DNA of 54,109 nucleotides from Hungatella sp. (lineage in GTDB: Bacteria; Bacillota; Clostridia; Lachnospirales; Lachnospiraceae): the NCBI GenBank assembly GCA_022795805.1, contig JAAWHK010000005.1, positions 1 to 54,109 on the forward strand, given 5' to 3'. The translations under genes and the position numbers were made by a program. Position 1 is the first letter of the stretch; each line of letters opens with the position of its first letter. Positions 14,779 through 23,156 of the stretch are shown here, piece after piece. The notes under the pieces were generated by a model, which did no database searches, was not told the origin of the DNA, and was given only the letters and a program-made list of their open reading frames with translations.

Positions 14779-17316
14779 ATGAAAGATAAGACCACTCGTT
14801 TTTTGTCTGTCAGCGCTGTTGCCATATCAATTATCTGCGCCGTGGTATTTTCGTTTCTGGCATTTTATATGAATAAGCAGAGCAGGGCGACGATTACAGA
14901 TGTGGGAACTATCTACATGACAGGTATGAACGACAGGATTTCCATACATTTCAGGACAACCATCGAACAGAGGCTGTCACAGGTGGAGGCGCTTGTGAAG
15001 GAGTGTCCACCCCAGGAGGATAGAGGGGAGAGGGAGTCGCTGATTTACAGTGCCAAGGCCAGGGGCTATAACCATTTGGCGGTGTGTTCGGAGACCGGGG
15101 AGTTCGAAATGATTTACGGTGATCCGATCTATGTCAAGGATATGGAACCGTATCTGAAGTCACTGAGGGCTGGCGAGAAAAAGATTGCCGTGGGAAAGGA
15201 CGCCGGAGAAAACGATCTGGTTCTCATAGGGATTCCTGCCGAATACAGGATGGCGGACGGAAGTACCAGCATATCGCTGGTGGCTGCTCTTTCGGTGGAT
15301 TACATAAAAGATATCCTTGCTCTCGACGAGAACAATACCCTGGTTTATTCCCATATTATCAGAAAAGACGGAAGTTTTGTTATACGGAGCGGGGAAGCTT
15401 TTCGGGACAACTATTTTCAGCGGATTCGAGGACTTTTCGCGGAAGAGAGAAATAGCGAAGCAGAGCAGTATGTACAGGAGCTGGCGAATGCCATGGAGCG
15501 CAATGAGAATTACTCCAGTATTCTTGAGCTGGGAAGCGACCGCCGTCACATTTACTGTGCGAAACTCCCGTATTCGGAGTGGTATCTGGTGACTATTATG
15601 CCCTACGGCGCGCTGAACGAAACCGTAGGCCAGCTTAACAGACAGTGGGGATACATGGTTCTGGGCAGCTGCAGCATCGTGATGTGTGTCCTTCTGTTTG
15701 TGTTCATCCGGTATTTGAAGCTCACCAGGGCACAGCTTACGGCTCTGGATGAAGCCAGGAAAGAGGCCATCGCTGCCAACAAGGCAAAAAGCGAATTTCT
15801 TTCCAACATGAGCCACGATATCCGGACGCCTATGAATGCCATTGTGGGCATGACGGCCATAGCGTCGGCCAACATCAACAATATGCAGCAGGTGCAGAAC
15901 TGCTTAAAAAAGATTACGCTGTCCAGCAGGCATCTGCTGGGACTGATCAACGATGTGCTGGACATGTCCAAAATCGAGAGCGGTAAGATGACGCTGAATG
16001 TAGATCAGGTATCTCTTCGGGAGGTTATGGACAGCATTGTGAACATCGTGCAGCCCCAGGTCAAGACGAAGAACCAGCAGTTTGAGGTGATTATCCGTGA
16101 TATCTCCGCGGAGAATGTGTGCTGTGACAGCGTGCGGTTAAATCAGGTGCTGTTAAACCTTCTTTCCAATGCCATCAAGTTTACGCCTGATGGCGGGGCT
16201 GTCAAAGTTGTTTTGTACCAGGAGGAGTCTCCCAGGGGAGCATCCTTTGTGAGAAACCAGATTACGGTGGAAGATAACGGTATCGGCATGACGGAGGAGT
16301 TTCGGGACAGGATTTTTGAGTCCTTTGCCAGGGAGGACAGCCTGCGGGTTCACAAGACCGAGGGAACCGGGCTTGGACTTGCCATAACCAGATATATCGT
16401 GGATGCCATGGAAGGAACCATCCGGGTGGAGAGTCAGCAGGGAATGGGGACCAAGTTCTATGTCACTCTGGATATGGAAAAGGCGGAAGTGGAAGAGGAG
16501 GAGATGATCCTGCCTGAGTGGAACATGCTGGTGGTGGATGACGACCGGCTGTTGTGCGAGAGTGCAGTGACCTCCCTCAGGAGTATCGGTGTAAAGGCAG
16601 AGTGGGCTTTGGACGGAGAGGATGCCATAAAGATGGTGGAGCGCCGCCGCCAGGAACACAGGGACTATCAGATTATTCTGATGGACTGGAAGCTGCCGGG
16701 GATCGACGGGATCGAGACGAGCCGTCGGATTCGCAGGAAACTGGGGGATGATATTCCCATTATCCTTATCTCAGCCTATGACTGGAATGAGATCGAGGAG
16801 GAGGCCAGGGAGGCGGGTATCAGCGGATTCATCTGTAAGCCTCTGTTCAAATCAACTCTCTTTTACGGGCTGAGACAGCACATGGAGACCCTGGAGAAGG
16901 GGGAGGAGGAGAACAGAAAGGAAGGCAGCGGTCTCGACGGACGCCGGGTGCTTGTGGCCGAGGACAATGAGCTGAACTGGGAGATAGCCTCTGAGCTTCT
17001 GTCGGAGCTGGGGCTTGAGCTGGAGTGGGCTGAGGACGGACAAATCTGTCTGAATATGTTTGAGCGGTCCGAACCCGGATACTATGACGCGGTTCTCATG
17101 GATCTGCGCATGCCTGTGATGAACGGGTATGAGGCGGCGGTTGCCATCCGAAAGACAGAGCGGAAGGACAGGGATATACCGATCATTGCCATGACGGCGG
17201 ACGCCTTTACGGAGGACAGAAAGAAATGTCTGGAGGCCGGTATGAATGCCCACATGGCAAAGCCTATTGATGTGAAAGAGGTGTCCCGGCTTTTGGAAAA
17301 ATATATAAAGTCCTGA
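14779..17316 (+). CDS. Hybrid sensor histidine kinase with two receiver domains
   Basis: This 845-residue protein has a membrane segment (9-30), an extracellular Cache-like sensor region (about 31-290), a second membrane segment (293-311), a HisKA domain with phospho-histidine H346 (SHDIRTPMN), an ATPase domain (N-box NLLSNAIKFTP at about 461-470, DNGIGM at 499-504, GTGLGL at 529-534), and two receivers with acceptor aspartates D636 and D775. Receiver 1 keeps KP at 687-688; receiver 2 keeps AKP near the end. This is a multi-step phosphorelay kinase. It is last in the operon with HPt and HD-GYP genes and ends before a terminator. The sensed signal is unknown. Confidence 0.92.
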   Translation: MKDKTTRFLSVSAVAISIICAVVFSFLAFYMNKQSRATITDVGTIYMTGMNDRISIHFRTTIEQRLSQVEALVKECPPQEDRGERESLIYSAKARGYNHLAVCSETGEFEMIYGDPIYVKDMEPYLKSLRAGEKKIAVGKDAGENDLVLIGIPAEYRMADGSTSISLVAALSVDYIKDILALDENNTLVYSHIIRKDGSFVIRSGEAFRDNYFQRIRGLFAEERNSEAEQYVQELANAMERNENYSSILELGSDRRHIYCAKLPYSEWYLVTIMPYGALNETVGQLNRQWGYMVLGSCSIVMCVLLFVFIRYLKLTRAQLTALDEARKEAIAANKAKSEFLSNMSHDIRTPMNAIVGMTAIASANINNMQQVQNCLKKITLSSRHLLGLINDVLDMSKIESGKMTLNVDQVSLREVMDSIVNIVQPQVKTKNQQFEVIIRDISAENVCCDSVRLNQVLLNLLSNAIKFTPDGGAVKVVLYQEESPRGASFVRNQITVEDNGIGMTEEFRDRIFESFAREDSLRVHKTEGTGLGLAITRYIVDAMEGTIRVESQQGMGTKFYVTLDMEKAEVEEEEMILPEWNMLVVDDDRLLCESAVTSLRSIGVKAEWALDGEDAIKMVERRRQEHRDYQIILMDWKLPGIDGIETSRRIRRKLGDDIPIILISAYDWNEIEEEAREAGISGFICKPLFKSTLFYGLRQHMETLEKGEEENRKEGSGLDGRRVLVAEDNELNWEIASELLSELGLELEWAEDGQICLNMFERSEPGYYDAVLMDLRMPVMNGYEAAVAIRKTERKDRDIPIIAMTADAFTEDRKKCLEAGMNAHMAKPIDVKEVSRLLEKYIKS

Positions 17317-17367
17317 AAAGGCGGGATAAAGGAGGATTAAACAGGCGGCAATTCGCTGTCTGGTTAA

Positions 17368-17395
17368 GGGCGGCAGCGATTTGCCGCCCTTTTTT
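17368..17395 (+). terminator. Rho-independent terminator of the phosphorelay operon
   Basis: GGGCGGCA (17368-17375) pairs with TGCCGCCC (17382-17389) and is followed by TTTTTT. Confidence 0.88.
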
Positions 17396-17478
17396 GCGGA
17401 ATGAGAACGGAGTTCTCAAAAGTACTCAAGCACAAAACAAAAAGGGGTAGAAGATGTATACGGAACGCACACAAAAAA

Positions 17479-17508
17479 ACATCTGCCAACCGGCAGATGT
17501 TCTTTTTT
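17479..17508 (-). terminator. Bidirectional terminator downstream of the tRNA genes
   Basis: ACATCTGCC-aacc-GGCAGATGT (17479-17500) is flanked by A residues on the left and T residues on the right, so it can stop transcription from both sides. It would end the minus-strand tRNA transcript. Confidence 0.8.
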
Positions 17509-17510
17509 AG

Positions 17511-17584
17511 TAGCGGAAGGGAGATTTGAACTCTCGACACTACGGGTATGAACCGTATGCTCTAGCCAACTGAGCTATTCCGCC
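17511..17584 (-). tRNA. tRNA-Met (anticodon CAT)
   Basis: The minus strand folds as a 74-nt cloverleaf: acceptor GGCGGAA with TTCCGCT (terminal G-U pair), D-loop AGCTCAGTTGGCTAGAGC, anticodon stem-loop with loop TTCATAC, T-loop GTTCAAATC. CCA is not encoded. The closed first base pair and D-arm fit elongator Met, more than initiator tRNA. Confidence 0.92.
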
Positions 17585-17603
17585 ATATAATATTCTTGTG
17601 GTA

Positions 17604-17676
17604 TGGGGCCTATAGGGCTCGAACCTATGACCCTCTGCTTGTAAGGCAGATGCTCTCCCAGCTGAGCTAAGACCCC
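17604..17676 (-). tRNA. tRNA-Val (anticodon TAC)
   Basis: The minus strand gives a 73-nt cloverleaf: acceptor GGGGTCT ending in GGCCCCA-type pairing, D-arm AGCTCAGCTGGGAGAGC, anticodon loop CTTACAA, T-loop GTTCGAGCC. CCA is not encoded. It lies 19 bp upstream of tRNA-Met in the same transcript. Confidence 0.93.
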
Positions 17677-17718
17677 GTACATTTTATGTGCATCCGCCGT
17701 ACTTGCGACTGCTTAGAT

Positions 17719-17747
17719 AGTATAATTGATATTGTGTCTGTTGTCAA
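17719..17747 (-). promoter_or_regulatory. Promoter of the tRNA-Val/tRNA-Met unit
   Basis: On the minus strand TTGACA (17747-17742) and TATACT (17724-17719) are separated by 17 bp, about 43 bp upstream of tRNA-Val. Confidence 0.85.
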
Positions 17748-17882
17748 CACTTTTTTGACATTTTTTGAAAAGTATTTTTCCGGGGTATTTTTCCCGTATA
17801 ATTTCTTTTTTGACTGAAATGTGCTATACTGTTAAGGAAATTCGATGCTTTACTGCAGGATAATGAAAGAGAGGAGGCTGTC

Positions 17883-18806
17883 ATGTACTATTTTATTGTA
17901 AACCCTAATGCCAGCGGCGGCCGAAGCAATAAGATATGGAAACGCATGGAGCGACAGCTGAATCATCTGGAGATCCCATACAAGGCTTTTCTGACAGAGA
18001 AGCCCCTGGATGCCGCGGCGTATGCGGCCGGTCTTACGGACGGGTGCAGGGAACCCAGGGTGATCATTACTGTTGGCGGAGACGGGACCATAAACGAGGT
18101 GCTGGATGGGCTGGCATTCTGCGGGCCGGTGACGCTGGGATATATTCCCGCCGGGTCGGGCAATGACCTGGCCAGAAGCCTGAGACTTCCCAGAAGGCCG
18201 TTCCGGTGCCTGAAAAAGATTTTAAACCCCAAATACCATAAACTTCTGGATTACGGGGTGATTTCTTACGGGGAGAAGATGGAACACCGAAGATTCATGG
18301 TCAGTGCCGGGATCGGTATGGACGGCGCGGTGTGCCATAATCTGGAATGCTCCGGAATGAAGCGGGTATTAAACCGGCTGCGCATGGGAAAGCTCAGTTA
18401 CTGGGCAGCCGGAATACGGCAGCTGATTACGGCGTATCCCGTGAAGGGATATCTTCTTCTGGACGGGACTCAGAAAGTGGAGCTGAACCATATTTATTTT
18501 ATTTCCGCCCATATCCATGCCTATGAAGGCGGCGGGTTTAAGTTTGCCCCGGCGGCGGATCCCTGTGACGGGAAACTGACGCTGTGCGTGGTGCACCACA
18601 GCGGGAAGATAAAGCTTTTGCCTTTTCTTGTCAGCTCCCTGCTGGGACATCAGAAGAAGTACCGGGGAGTGCGCTGCTACCAGTGCCGGGAAGTGGAGAT
18701 TCATACGGAGCGCCCCATGCCGGTTCACGCCGACGGGGAGAGCTGCATGAGCCAGAAGGCCGTCCACATAAGATGCATTCAGGGGAAGGTTCGGATGATC
18801 GTATAG
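17883..18806 (+). CDS. Diacylglycerol kinase-family lipid kinase (YegS/DgkB-like)
   Basis: This 307-residue soluble protein belongs to the DAGK catalytic family. Nucleotide-binding signatures are VGGDGTINEVLDGL (about 63-76) and IPAGSGNDLARSL (about 90-102). The N-terminal YFIVNPNASGG is also typical. The enzyme phosphorylates diacylglycerol or another lipid with ATP; in Firmicutes DgkB recycles diacylglycerol left over from lipoteichoic acid synthesis. Whether this is DgkB itself or a YegS-like relative cannot be decided here. AGAGGAGG lies upstream of the ATG. It is followed 41 bp later by ispF. Confidence 0.88.
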   Translation: MYYFIVNPNASGGRSNKIWKRMERQLNHLEIPYKAFLTEKPLDAAAYAAGLTDGCREPRVIITVGGDGTINEVLDGLAFCGPVTLGYIPAGSGNDLARSLRLPRRPFRCLKKILNPKYHKLLDYGVISYGEKMEHRRFMVSAGIGMDGAVCHNLECSGMKRVLNRLRMGKLSYWAAGIRQLITAYPVKGYLLLDGTQKVELNHIYFISAHIHAYEGGGFKFAPAADPCDGKLTLCVVHHSGKIKLLPFLVSSLLGHQKKYRGVRCYQCREVEIHTERPMPVHADGESCMSQKAVHIRCIQGKVRMIV

Positions 18807-18847
18807 AATTAAGATATAAGGCAGACAGATAATGGAGGAGACAGGCT

Positions 18848-19393
18848 ATGAGAGTAGGTCATGGATATGATGTGCACCGCCTTGCAGAGGGCAGAAAGCT
18901 GATTCTGGGAGGGGTGGAGATACCCTATGAGAAAGGGCTTCTGGGACATTCGGATGCGGATGTACTGGTTCATGCGGTGATGGACGCCCTTCTGGGCGCG
19001 GCGGCGCTGGGGGATATCGGACAGCATTTTCCGGATACGGATCCGGCATATGAGGGTATTTCCAGCATAGAGCTTTTAAAGCATGTGAGAGAGCTTCTGG
19101 AGAGGGAGGGTTATGTGATCGAGAACATTGATGCAACGATTATAGCCCAGAGACCCAGACTGGCGGCTTACCGTCCCCGGATGGCGGAGAATATTGCACA
19201 GGCGTTAAGACTTTCCGGGAACTGTGTCAGCGTGAAGGCTACCACAGAGGAGGGGCTTGGATTCACGGGGGAGGGCCAGGGAATTTCCTGTCATGCCATT
19301 ACCTTATTGACATCTGCCGCCGATTACTGTTATGATGACAGAATGGAAGTAAGCAGGTGCAAGGCCTGCCCGGGATGCAGCAAGAGCGAATGA
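18848..19393 (+). CDS. ispF: 2-C-methyl-D-erythritol 2,4-cyclodiphosphate synthase with Cys-rich tail
   Basis: This 181-residue enzyme carries out the fifth step of the non-mevalonate isoprenoid pathway, cyclising CDP-methylerythritol 2-phosphate with loss of CMP. Zinc-site and active-site motifs are visible: GHGYDVHRL (D8, H10), [19 protein letters not shown] with the zinc His and catalytic Asp, and [26 protein letters not shown] closes the core. The core ends near residue 157, the usual length. A further segment of about 24 residues, containing CYDD and CKACPGC, is unusual. GGAGGAG precedes the ATG. It leads the cysS-mrnC-rlmB run, a frequent arrangement in clostridia. Confidence 0.93.
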   Translation: MRVGHGYDVHRLAEGRKLILGGVEIPYEKGLLGHSDADVLVHAVMDALLGAAALGDIGQHFPDTDPAYEGISSIELLKHVRELLEREGYVIENIDATIIAQRPRLAAYRPRMAENIAQALRLSGNCVSVKATTEEGLGFTGEGQGISCHAITLLTSAADYCYDDRMEVSRCKACPGCSKSE

Positions 19394-19421
19394 ACCCGAA
19401 GACCAGTTAAGGAGGAGTTTT

Positions 19422-20831
19422 ATGAAGATCTTTAATACCCTGAGCGGCAGAAAGGAAGAGTTTGTTCCCCTGGAGCCGGGAAAAGTGAAGATGTATGTCT
19501 GCGGACCCACGGTGTACAATTTTATCCATATCGGAAACGCCCGTCCTATGATTGTGTTTGATACCATCCGCCGATATCTGGAATATAAAGGTTATGATGT
19601 GAATTTTGTTTCCAATTTTACGGATGTGGACGATAAGATTATTAAGAAAGCCATGGAGGAGGGGGTGGATTCTTCCGAAATATCGGAGCGGTACATCGCG
19701 GAGTGCAGGGCGGATATGGAGGCCATGAACGTGAGACCGGCCACGATCCACCCCAAGGCCACCCAGGAGATTGACGGGATGATCGACCTTATCGACACCC
19801 TGGTCAGGGGAGGGCACGCTTACCGGGCGGAGGACGGCACGGTGTATTTCAGGACCTCCTCCTTCAAGGAGTACGGCAAGCTGTCCCACAAGAATCTGGA
19901 TGAGCTGCAGTCGGGATTTCGGGAGCTGAAGGTGACAGGGGAGGAGGGGAAGGAGTCTCCCTCGGATTTTGTCCTCTGGAAACCTAAGAAGGAGGGTGAG
20001 CCTTACTGGGAGTCCCCATGGTGCGAGGGACGGCCGGGGTGGCATATTGAGTGCTCCGCCATGTCGAGGAGATATCTGGGAGAGCAGATCGATATCCACG
20101 GAGGCGGGGAGGACCTGATCTTCCCCCACCATGAAAACGAGATTGCCCAGAGCGAGGCAGCCAGCGGAAAAGAGTTTGCCAGATACTGGATGCATAACGG
20201 ATTTCTCAATATTGACAACAAAAAGATGTCCAAATCCCTCGGCAACTTTTTTACAGTGCGGGAGATAAGCGAGAAATTCGATCTTCAGGTTCTGCGCTTC
20301 TTCATGCTCAGCGCTCACTACCGCAGTCCCTTAAACTTCAGCGCGGAACTTATGGAGGCGTCCAAAAACGGGCTGGAGCGAATCCATAACGGACTGGACA
20401 AACTGCGGGAGCTGGAGGAAAAAGCCGGGGAGGAGGAGCTGCTGGAACGGGAGAAAGTCCCGTATGAGGAGTCCCGCCAACTGGTGGCTAAGTACGAGGC
20501 GGCCATGGAGGACGACTTTAACACGGCGGATGCAGTGTCGGCCGTGTTTGAGCTGGTGAAGCTTGGGAACTCCACGGCGGACGGCGAAAGCAGCAGAGCC
20601 TATGTGAAGGCTCTGAGAGAGACGCTGGAAAGACTCTGCGGCGTTCTGGGTATCGTCACGGAGCGCAAAAAAGAGGTTCTGGACGAGGAAGTGGAGGAAT
20701 TGATCGCCGCCAGAACCCAGGCCAGAAAGGACAGAAACTTTGCCCTGGCGGACGAGATTCGTCAGAAGCTTTCGGATATGGGGATCCTTCTGGAGGATAC
20801 GAGAGAAGGGGTCAAATGGAAGAGGGCATAA
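19422..20831 (+). CDS. cysS: Cysteinyl-tRNA synthetase
   Basis: This 469-residue class I synthetase charges tRNA-Cys. It shows the Cys-binding zinc ligand in MYVCGPTVYN (about 22-31), the HIGH box as IHIGNARP (about 33-40), further zinc ligands in GWHIECSAMS and HHENEIAQSE, and KMSKS within NKKMSKSLGNF (about 267-277). The length is normal. AAGGAGGAG precedes the ATG. It overlaps the start of the Mini-RNase III gene by 16 bp. No T-box is visible upstream, so control is likely at the operon level. Confidence 0.97.
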   Translation: MKIFNTLSGRKEEFVPLEPGKVKMYVCGPTVYNFIHIGNARPMIVFDTIRRYLEYKGYDVNFVSNFTDVDDKIIKKAMEEGVDSSEISERYIAECRADMEAMNVRPATIHPKATQEIDGMIDLIDTLVRGGHAYRAEDGTVYFRTSSFKEYGKLSHKNLDELQSGFRELKVTGEEGKESPSDFVLWKPKKEGEPYWESPWCEGRPGWHIECSAMSRRYLGEQIDIHGGGEDLIFPHHENEIAQSEAASGKEFARYWMHNGFLNIDNKKMSKSLGNFFTVREISEKFDLQVLRFFMLSAHYRSPLNFSAELMEASKNGLERIHNGLDKLRELEEKAGEEELLEREKVPYEESRQLVAKYEAAMEDDFNTADAVSAVFELVKLGNSTADGESSRAYVKALRETLERLCGVLGIVTERKKEVLDEEVEELIAARTQARKDRNFALADEIRQKLSDMGILLEDTREGVKWKRA

Positions 20832-21265
20832 AGACGGACAAAGGGTTTACCCAGGCATACCAGGAGCGGCTGAACATCAAAAAGACGGACCCGTCGGTGT
20901 ATTCCCCTCTGGCGCTGGCCTATCTGGGAGACGGGGTCTATGAGCTGATGATCCGCGCCAAGGTCATGAGCCAGGGCAATATGCAGGTGAATAAGATGCA
21001 CAAAAAGAGTACCTCTCTGGTTAAGGCCCAGGCCCAGGCTGATATGATACGCCTTCTTGAGCCGGAACTGACCCAGGAAGAGAGGACTGTTTTCAAACGG
21101 GGCAGGAACGCCAGATCCGCCACTGCGGCCAAACACGCGTCGATCATTGAATACCGCATGGCCACGGGATTTGAGGCTCTGGTGGGTTATCTGTTTCTCA
21201 CAGAGCAGTTTGACAGGCTGGCGGAGCTTATCAGCCGCGGACTAGAGAAGACAGGAGAGGCATAA
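20816..21265 (+). CDS. mrnC: Mini-ribonuclease III
   Basis: This 149-residue protein is a Mini-III RNase, an RNase III catalytic domain without the double-stranded RNA-binding domain; it matures 23S rRNA ends in Firmicutes. The signature LALAYLGDGVYELMIR (about 27-42) contains the catalytic acidic residue, and a second helix with EYRMATGFEALVGYLFL (about 119-135) supplies the other acidic ligand. The ATG lies inside the last codons of cysS, which implies translational coupling. The cysS-mrnC-rlmB order is conserved in many Firmicutes. Confidence 0.93.
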   Translation: MEEGIKTDKGFTQAYQERLNIKKTDPSVYSPLALAYLGDGVYELMIRAKVMSQGNMQVNKMHKKSTSLVKAQAQADMIRLLEPELTQEERTVFKRGRNARSATAAKHASIIEYRMATGFEALVGYLFLTEQFDRLAELISRGLEKTGEA

Positions 21266-21268
21266 GGC

Positions 21269-22009
21269 ATGAATGAGGAGAATTTGCTGATAGAGGGGCG
21301 GAATGCGGTTCTGGAGGCATTCCGTTCCGGAAGAACCATTGACAAACTGTACATTTTGGACGGCTGCCGGGACGGCCCGGTTCAGACTATCGTAAGGGAG
21401 GCCAGAAAGCGGGACACCATAATAAATTTTGTGGCCAAAGACAGGCTGGATCAGCTGTCCCAGACCAGGAATCACCAGGGAGTCATCGCCCAGGGGGCGG
21501 TGTACGCCTATGCTCAGGTTGAAGATATCCTGGAGAACGCCAGGGCCAAGGGGGAACCTCCCTTTGTCTTTGTGCTGGACGGGATAGAAGATCCTCACAA
21601 TCTGGGAGCCATAATCCGAACAGCCAACCTGGCCGGGGCTCACGGGGTGATCATTCCCAAGAGACGGGCCGCGGGTCTTACATCCACGGTGGCCAAGACA
21701 TCGGCCGGGGCGCTGAATTACACACCGGTGGCCAAGGTAACCAATCTGTCGGCGGTTATGGAGCAGCTGAAGAAGGAGGGCCTGTGGTTTGTATGCGCGG
21801 ACATGGAAGGAGAGCGGATGTATAATCTGGATCTGAAAGGTCCCATAGGCCTGGTCATAGGAAATGAAGGCAGCGGAGTCAGCAAGCTGGTGAAGGAGAA
21901 CTGTGATATGACAGCCGCGATTCCCATGAAGGGAGATATTGATTCCCTCAATGCGTCCGTGGCCGCAGGGGTTCTGGCATATGAGATTGTGAGGCAGAGG
22001 CTCCTGTAA
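21269..22009 (+). CDS. rlmB: 23S rRNA (guanosine-2'-O-)-methyltransferase, TrmH family
   Basis: This 246-residue protein is a SPOUT-class RNA ribose methyltransferase of the TrmH/RlmB type. It has an N-terminal substrate-binding domain (about 1-75) and a knotted catalytic domain with DGIEDPHNLGAIIRTA (motif 1), GLVIGNEGSGVS (motif 2) and IPMKGDIDSLNASVAAGV (motif 3). By context with Mini-III and cysS the target is most likely G2251 of 23S rRNA; a different rRNA or tRNA site is possible. It starts 3 bp after mrnC, with AGGAG upstream. Confidence 0.92.
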   Translation: MNEENLLIEGRNAVLEAFRSGRTIDKLYILDGCRDGPVQTIVREARKRDTIINFVAKDRLDQLSQTRNHQGVIAQGAVYAYAQVEDILENARAKGEPPFVFVLDGIEDPHNLGAIIRTANLAGAHGVIIPKRRAAGLTSTVAKTSAGALNYTPVAKVTNLSAVMEQLKKEGLWFVCADMEGERMYNLDLKGPIGLVIGNEGSGVSKLVKENCDMTAAIPMKGDIDSLNASVAAGVLAYEIVRQRLL

Positions 22010-22075
22010 ATATTACGGTCTGTCCCCTTGGGGCGGACGCAATCCTGACAATCAAATAAAGAGAGGTAATATGAT

Positions 22076-23140
22076 ATGAAAAAAAGACAATGGACAGTAT
22101 TGCTTGGAGGAGCCGGTATTGTGCTTGTGTTGGGTGTGGGCGCCTGTGCCCGGCCTTCCGGGGAAAAGGACAAAACAGCCCTGAACCCAGCCGGGACCAG
22201 TGAGGAGACAGTGAACGCGGTTCTGACGGAAGATGAGAACGGCGGGGATACACAGGCCGCCGGCACGGACGGGGAAAACCTGGAGCTTGCGGTGATTGAG
22301 GACGGGATGGTTCCGCTGTATGCCAAGCCTCAGGGAAGCCTGGTGCGCACCCCCACGGCTTCGGGAACCGTGACCTACGGCAACAGCAAGGTGTCTGTGG
22401 ATGCGTCCAACACGTCCAGCGGGTATATAATGGTAAAATATATGGGCAGCGTGGGAAAGATTAAGGTGCAGATAACCAAGGGCGGTCTCACCTATACATA
22501 CGATCTCAATGCCAGAAATGCATTCGAGGTATTTCCCATGTCGGAGGGAAACGGAACCTACTCCGTAAAGGTCTTTGAGAATGTGCAGGGCAACCAGTAT
22601 TCCCAGGCTTTCAGCCAGGATATCAGCGTGTCCATGGCGAATCAGTTCGAGCCGTTTCTGTATCCCAACCAGTACGTGAATTTCTCCGCGGGAAGCGCGG
22701 CGGTCCAGAAAGGCGTGGAGATCGCGGCAGGCGCGGGGGATGCCATCAGCGTGGTGAACAGTGTCTACAATTATGTGGTGAACAATCTGACCTACGATAC
22801 CGTCAAGGCCCAGACCGTGCAGAGCGGATACCTTCCCAATGTGGATCAGGTGCTGGCTTCCAGGACGGGGATCTGTTTCGACTACGCGGCTCTGATGGTT
22901 TCCATGCTCCGCTCCCAGGATATCCCGGCCAAGCTGGTGGTGGGATACACGGGAAGCGCCTACCATGCATGGGTAAACGTGTATATTGACGGCATCGGAT
23001 GGGTGGATAACTACATTTATTTTGACGGGCAGAACTGGTCCCTGATGGATCCGACCTTTGCCTCATCCGGCGGACAGAGCGAGGCCATCAAGGAGTATAT
23101 CGGCAACGGAGCCAATTATCAGCAGAAATATTGTTATTGA
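22076..23140 (+). CDS. Transglutaminase-like domain lipoprotein
   Basis: This 354-residue protein has a lipoprotein-type signal sequence (hydrophobic 7-22, lipobox VGAC with Cys at 24), an acidic Thr/Glu linker, a beta-rich middle region (about 80-190) and a C-terminal transglutaminase-like domain. The papain-type triad is intact as C267 (RTGICFDYA), H297 (AYHAWV) and D325 (SLMDPTF). Such domains act mostly as cysteine proteases or cross-linking enzymes. The stop lies 16 bp before the PilC-like gene, so it may belong to the pilus-like operon and process or cross-link its products outside the membrane; this is inference. Confidence 0.85.
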   Translation: MKKRQWTVLLGGAGIVLVLGVGACARPSGEKDKTALNPAGTSEETVNAVLTEDENGGDTQAAGTDGENLELAVIEDGMVPLYAKPQGSLVRTPTASGTVTYGNSKVSVDASNTSSGYIMVKYMGSVGKIKVQITKGGLTYTYDLNARNAFEVFPMSEGNGTYSVKVFENVQGNQYSQAFSQDISVSMANQFEPFLYPNQYVNFSAGSAAVQKGVEIAAGAGDAISVVNSVYNYVVNNLTYDTVKAQTVQSGYLPNVDQVLASRTGICFDYAALMVSMLRSQDIPAKLVVGYTGSAYHAWVNVYIDGIGWVDNYIYFDGQNWSLMDPTFASSGGQSEAIKEYIGNGANYQQKYCY

Positions 23141-23156
23141 TAAAGGAGACACATTC

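Noticed and set aside
17511..17584. tRNA with CAT anticodon considered as tRNA-Ile2 (lysidine) or initiator tRNA
   Set aside because: The closed acceptor stem excludes an initiator, and the anticodon stem TACGG/CCGTA with loop TTCATAC matches clostridial elongator tRNA-Met.
17810..17830. TTGACT...TATACT considered as the promoter of the lipid kinase gene
   Set aside because: The spacer is only 9 bp, too short for a SigA promoter.
22018..22038. GTCTGTCCCC...GGGGCGGAC hairpin before the lipoprotein gene, considered a terminator
   Set aside because: The pairing is broken and no T tract follows, so it is not a convincing rho-independent terminator.
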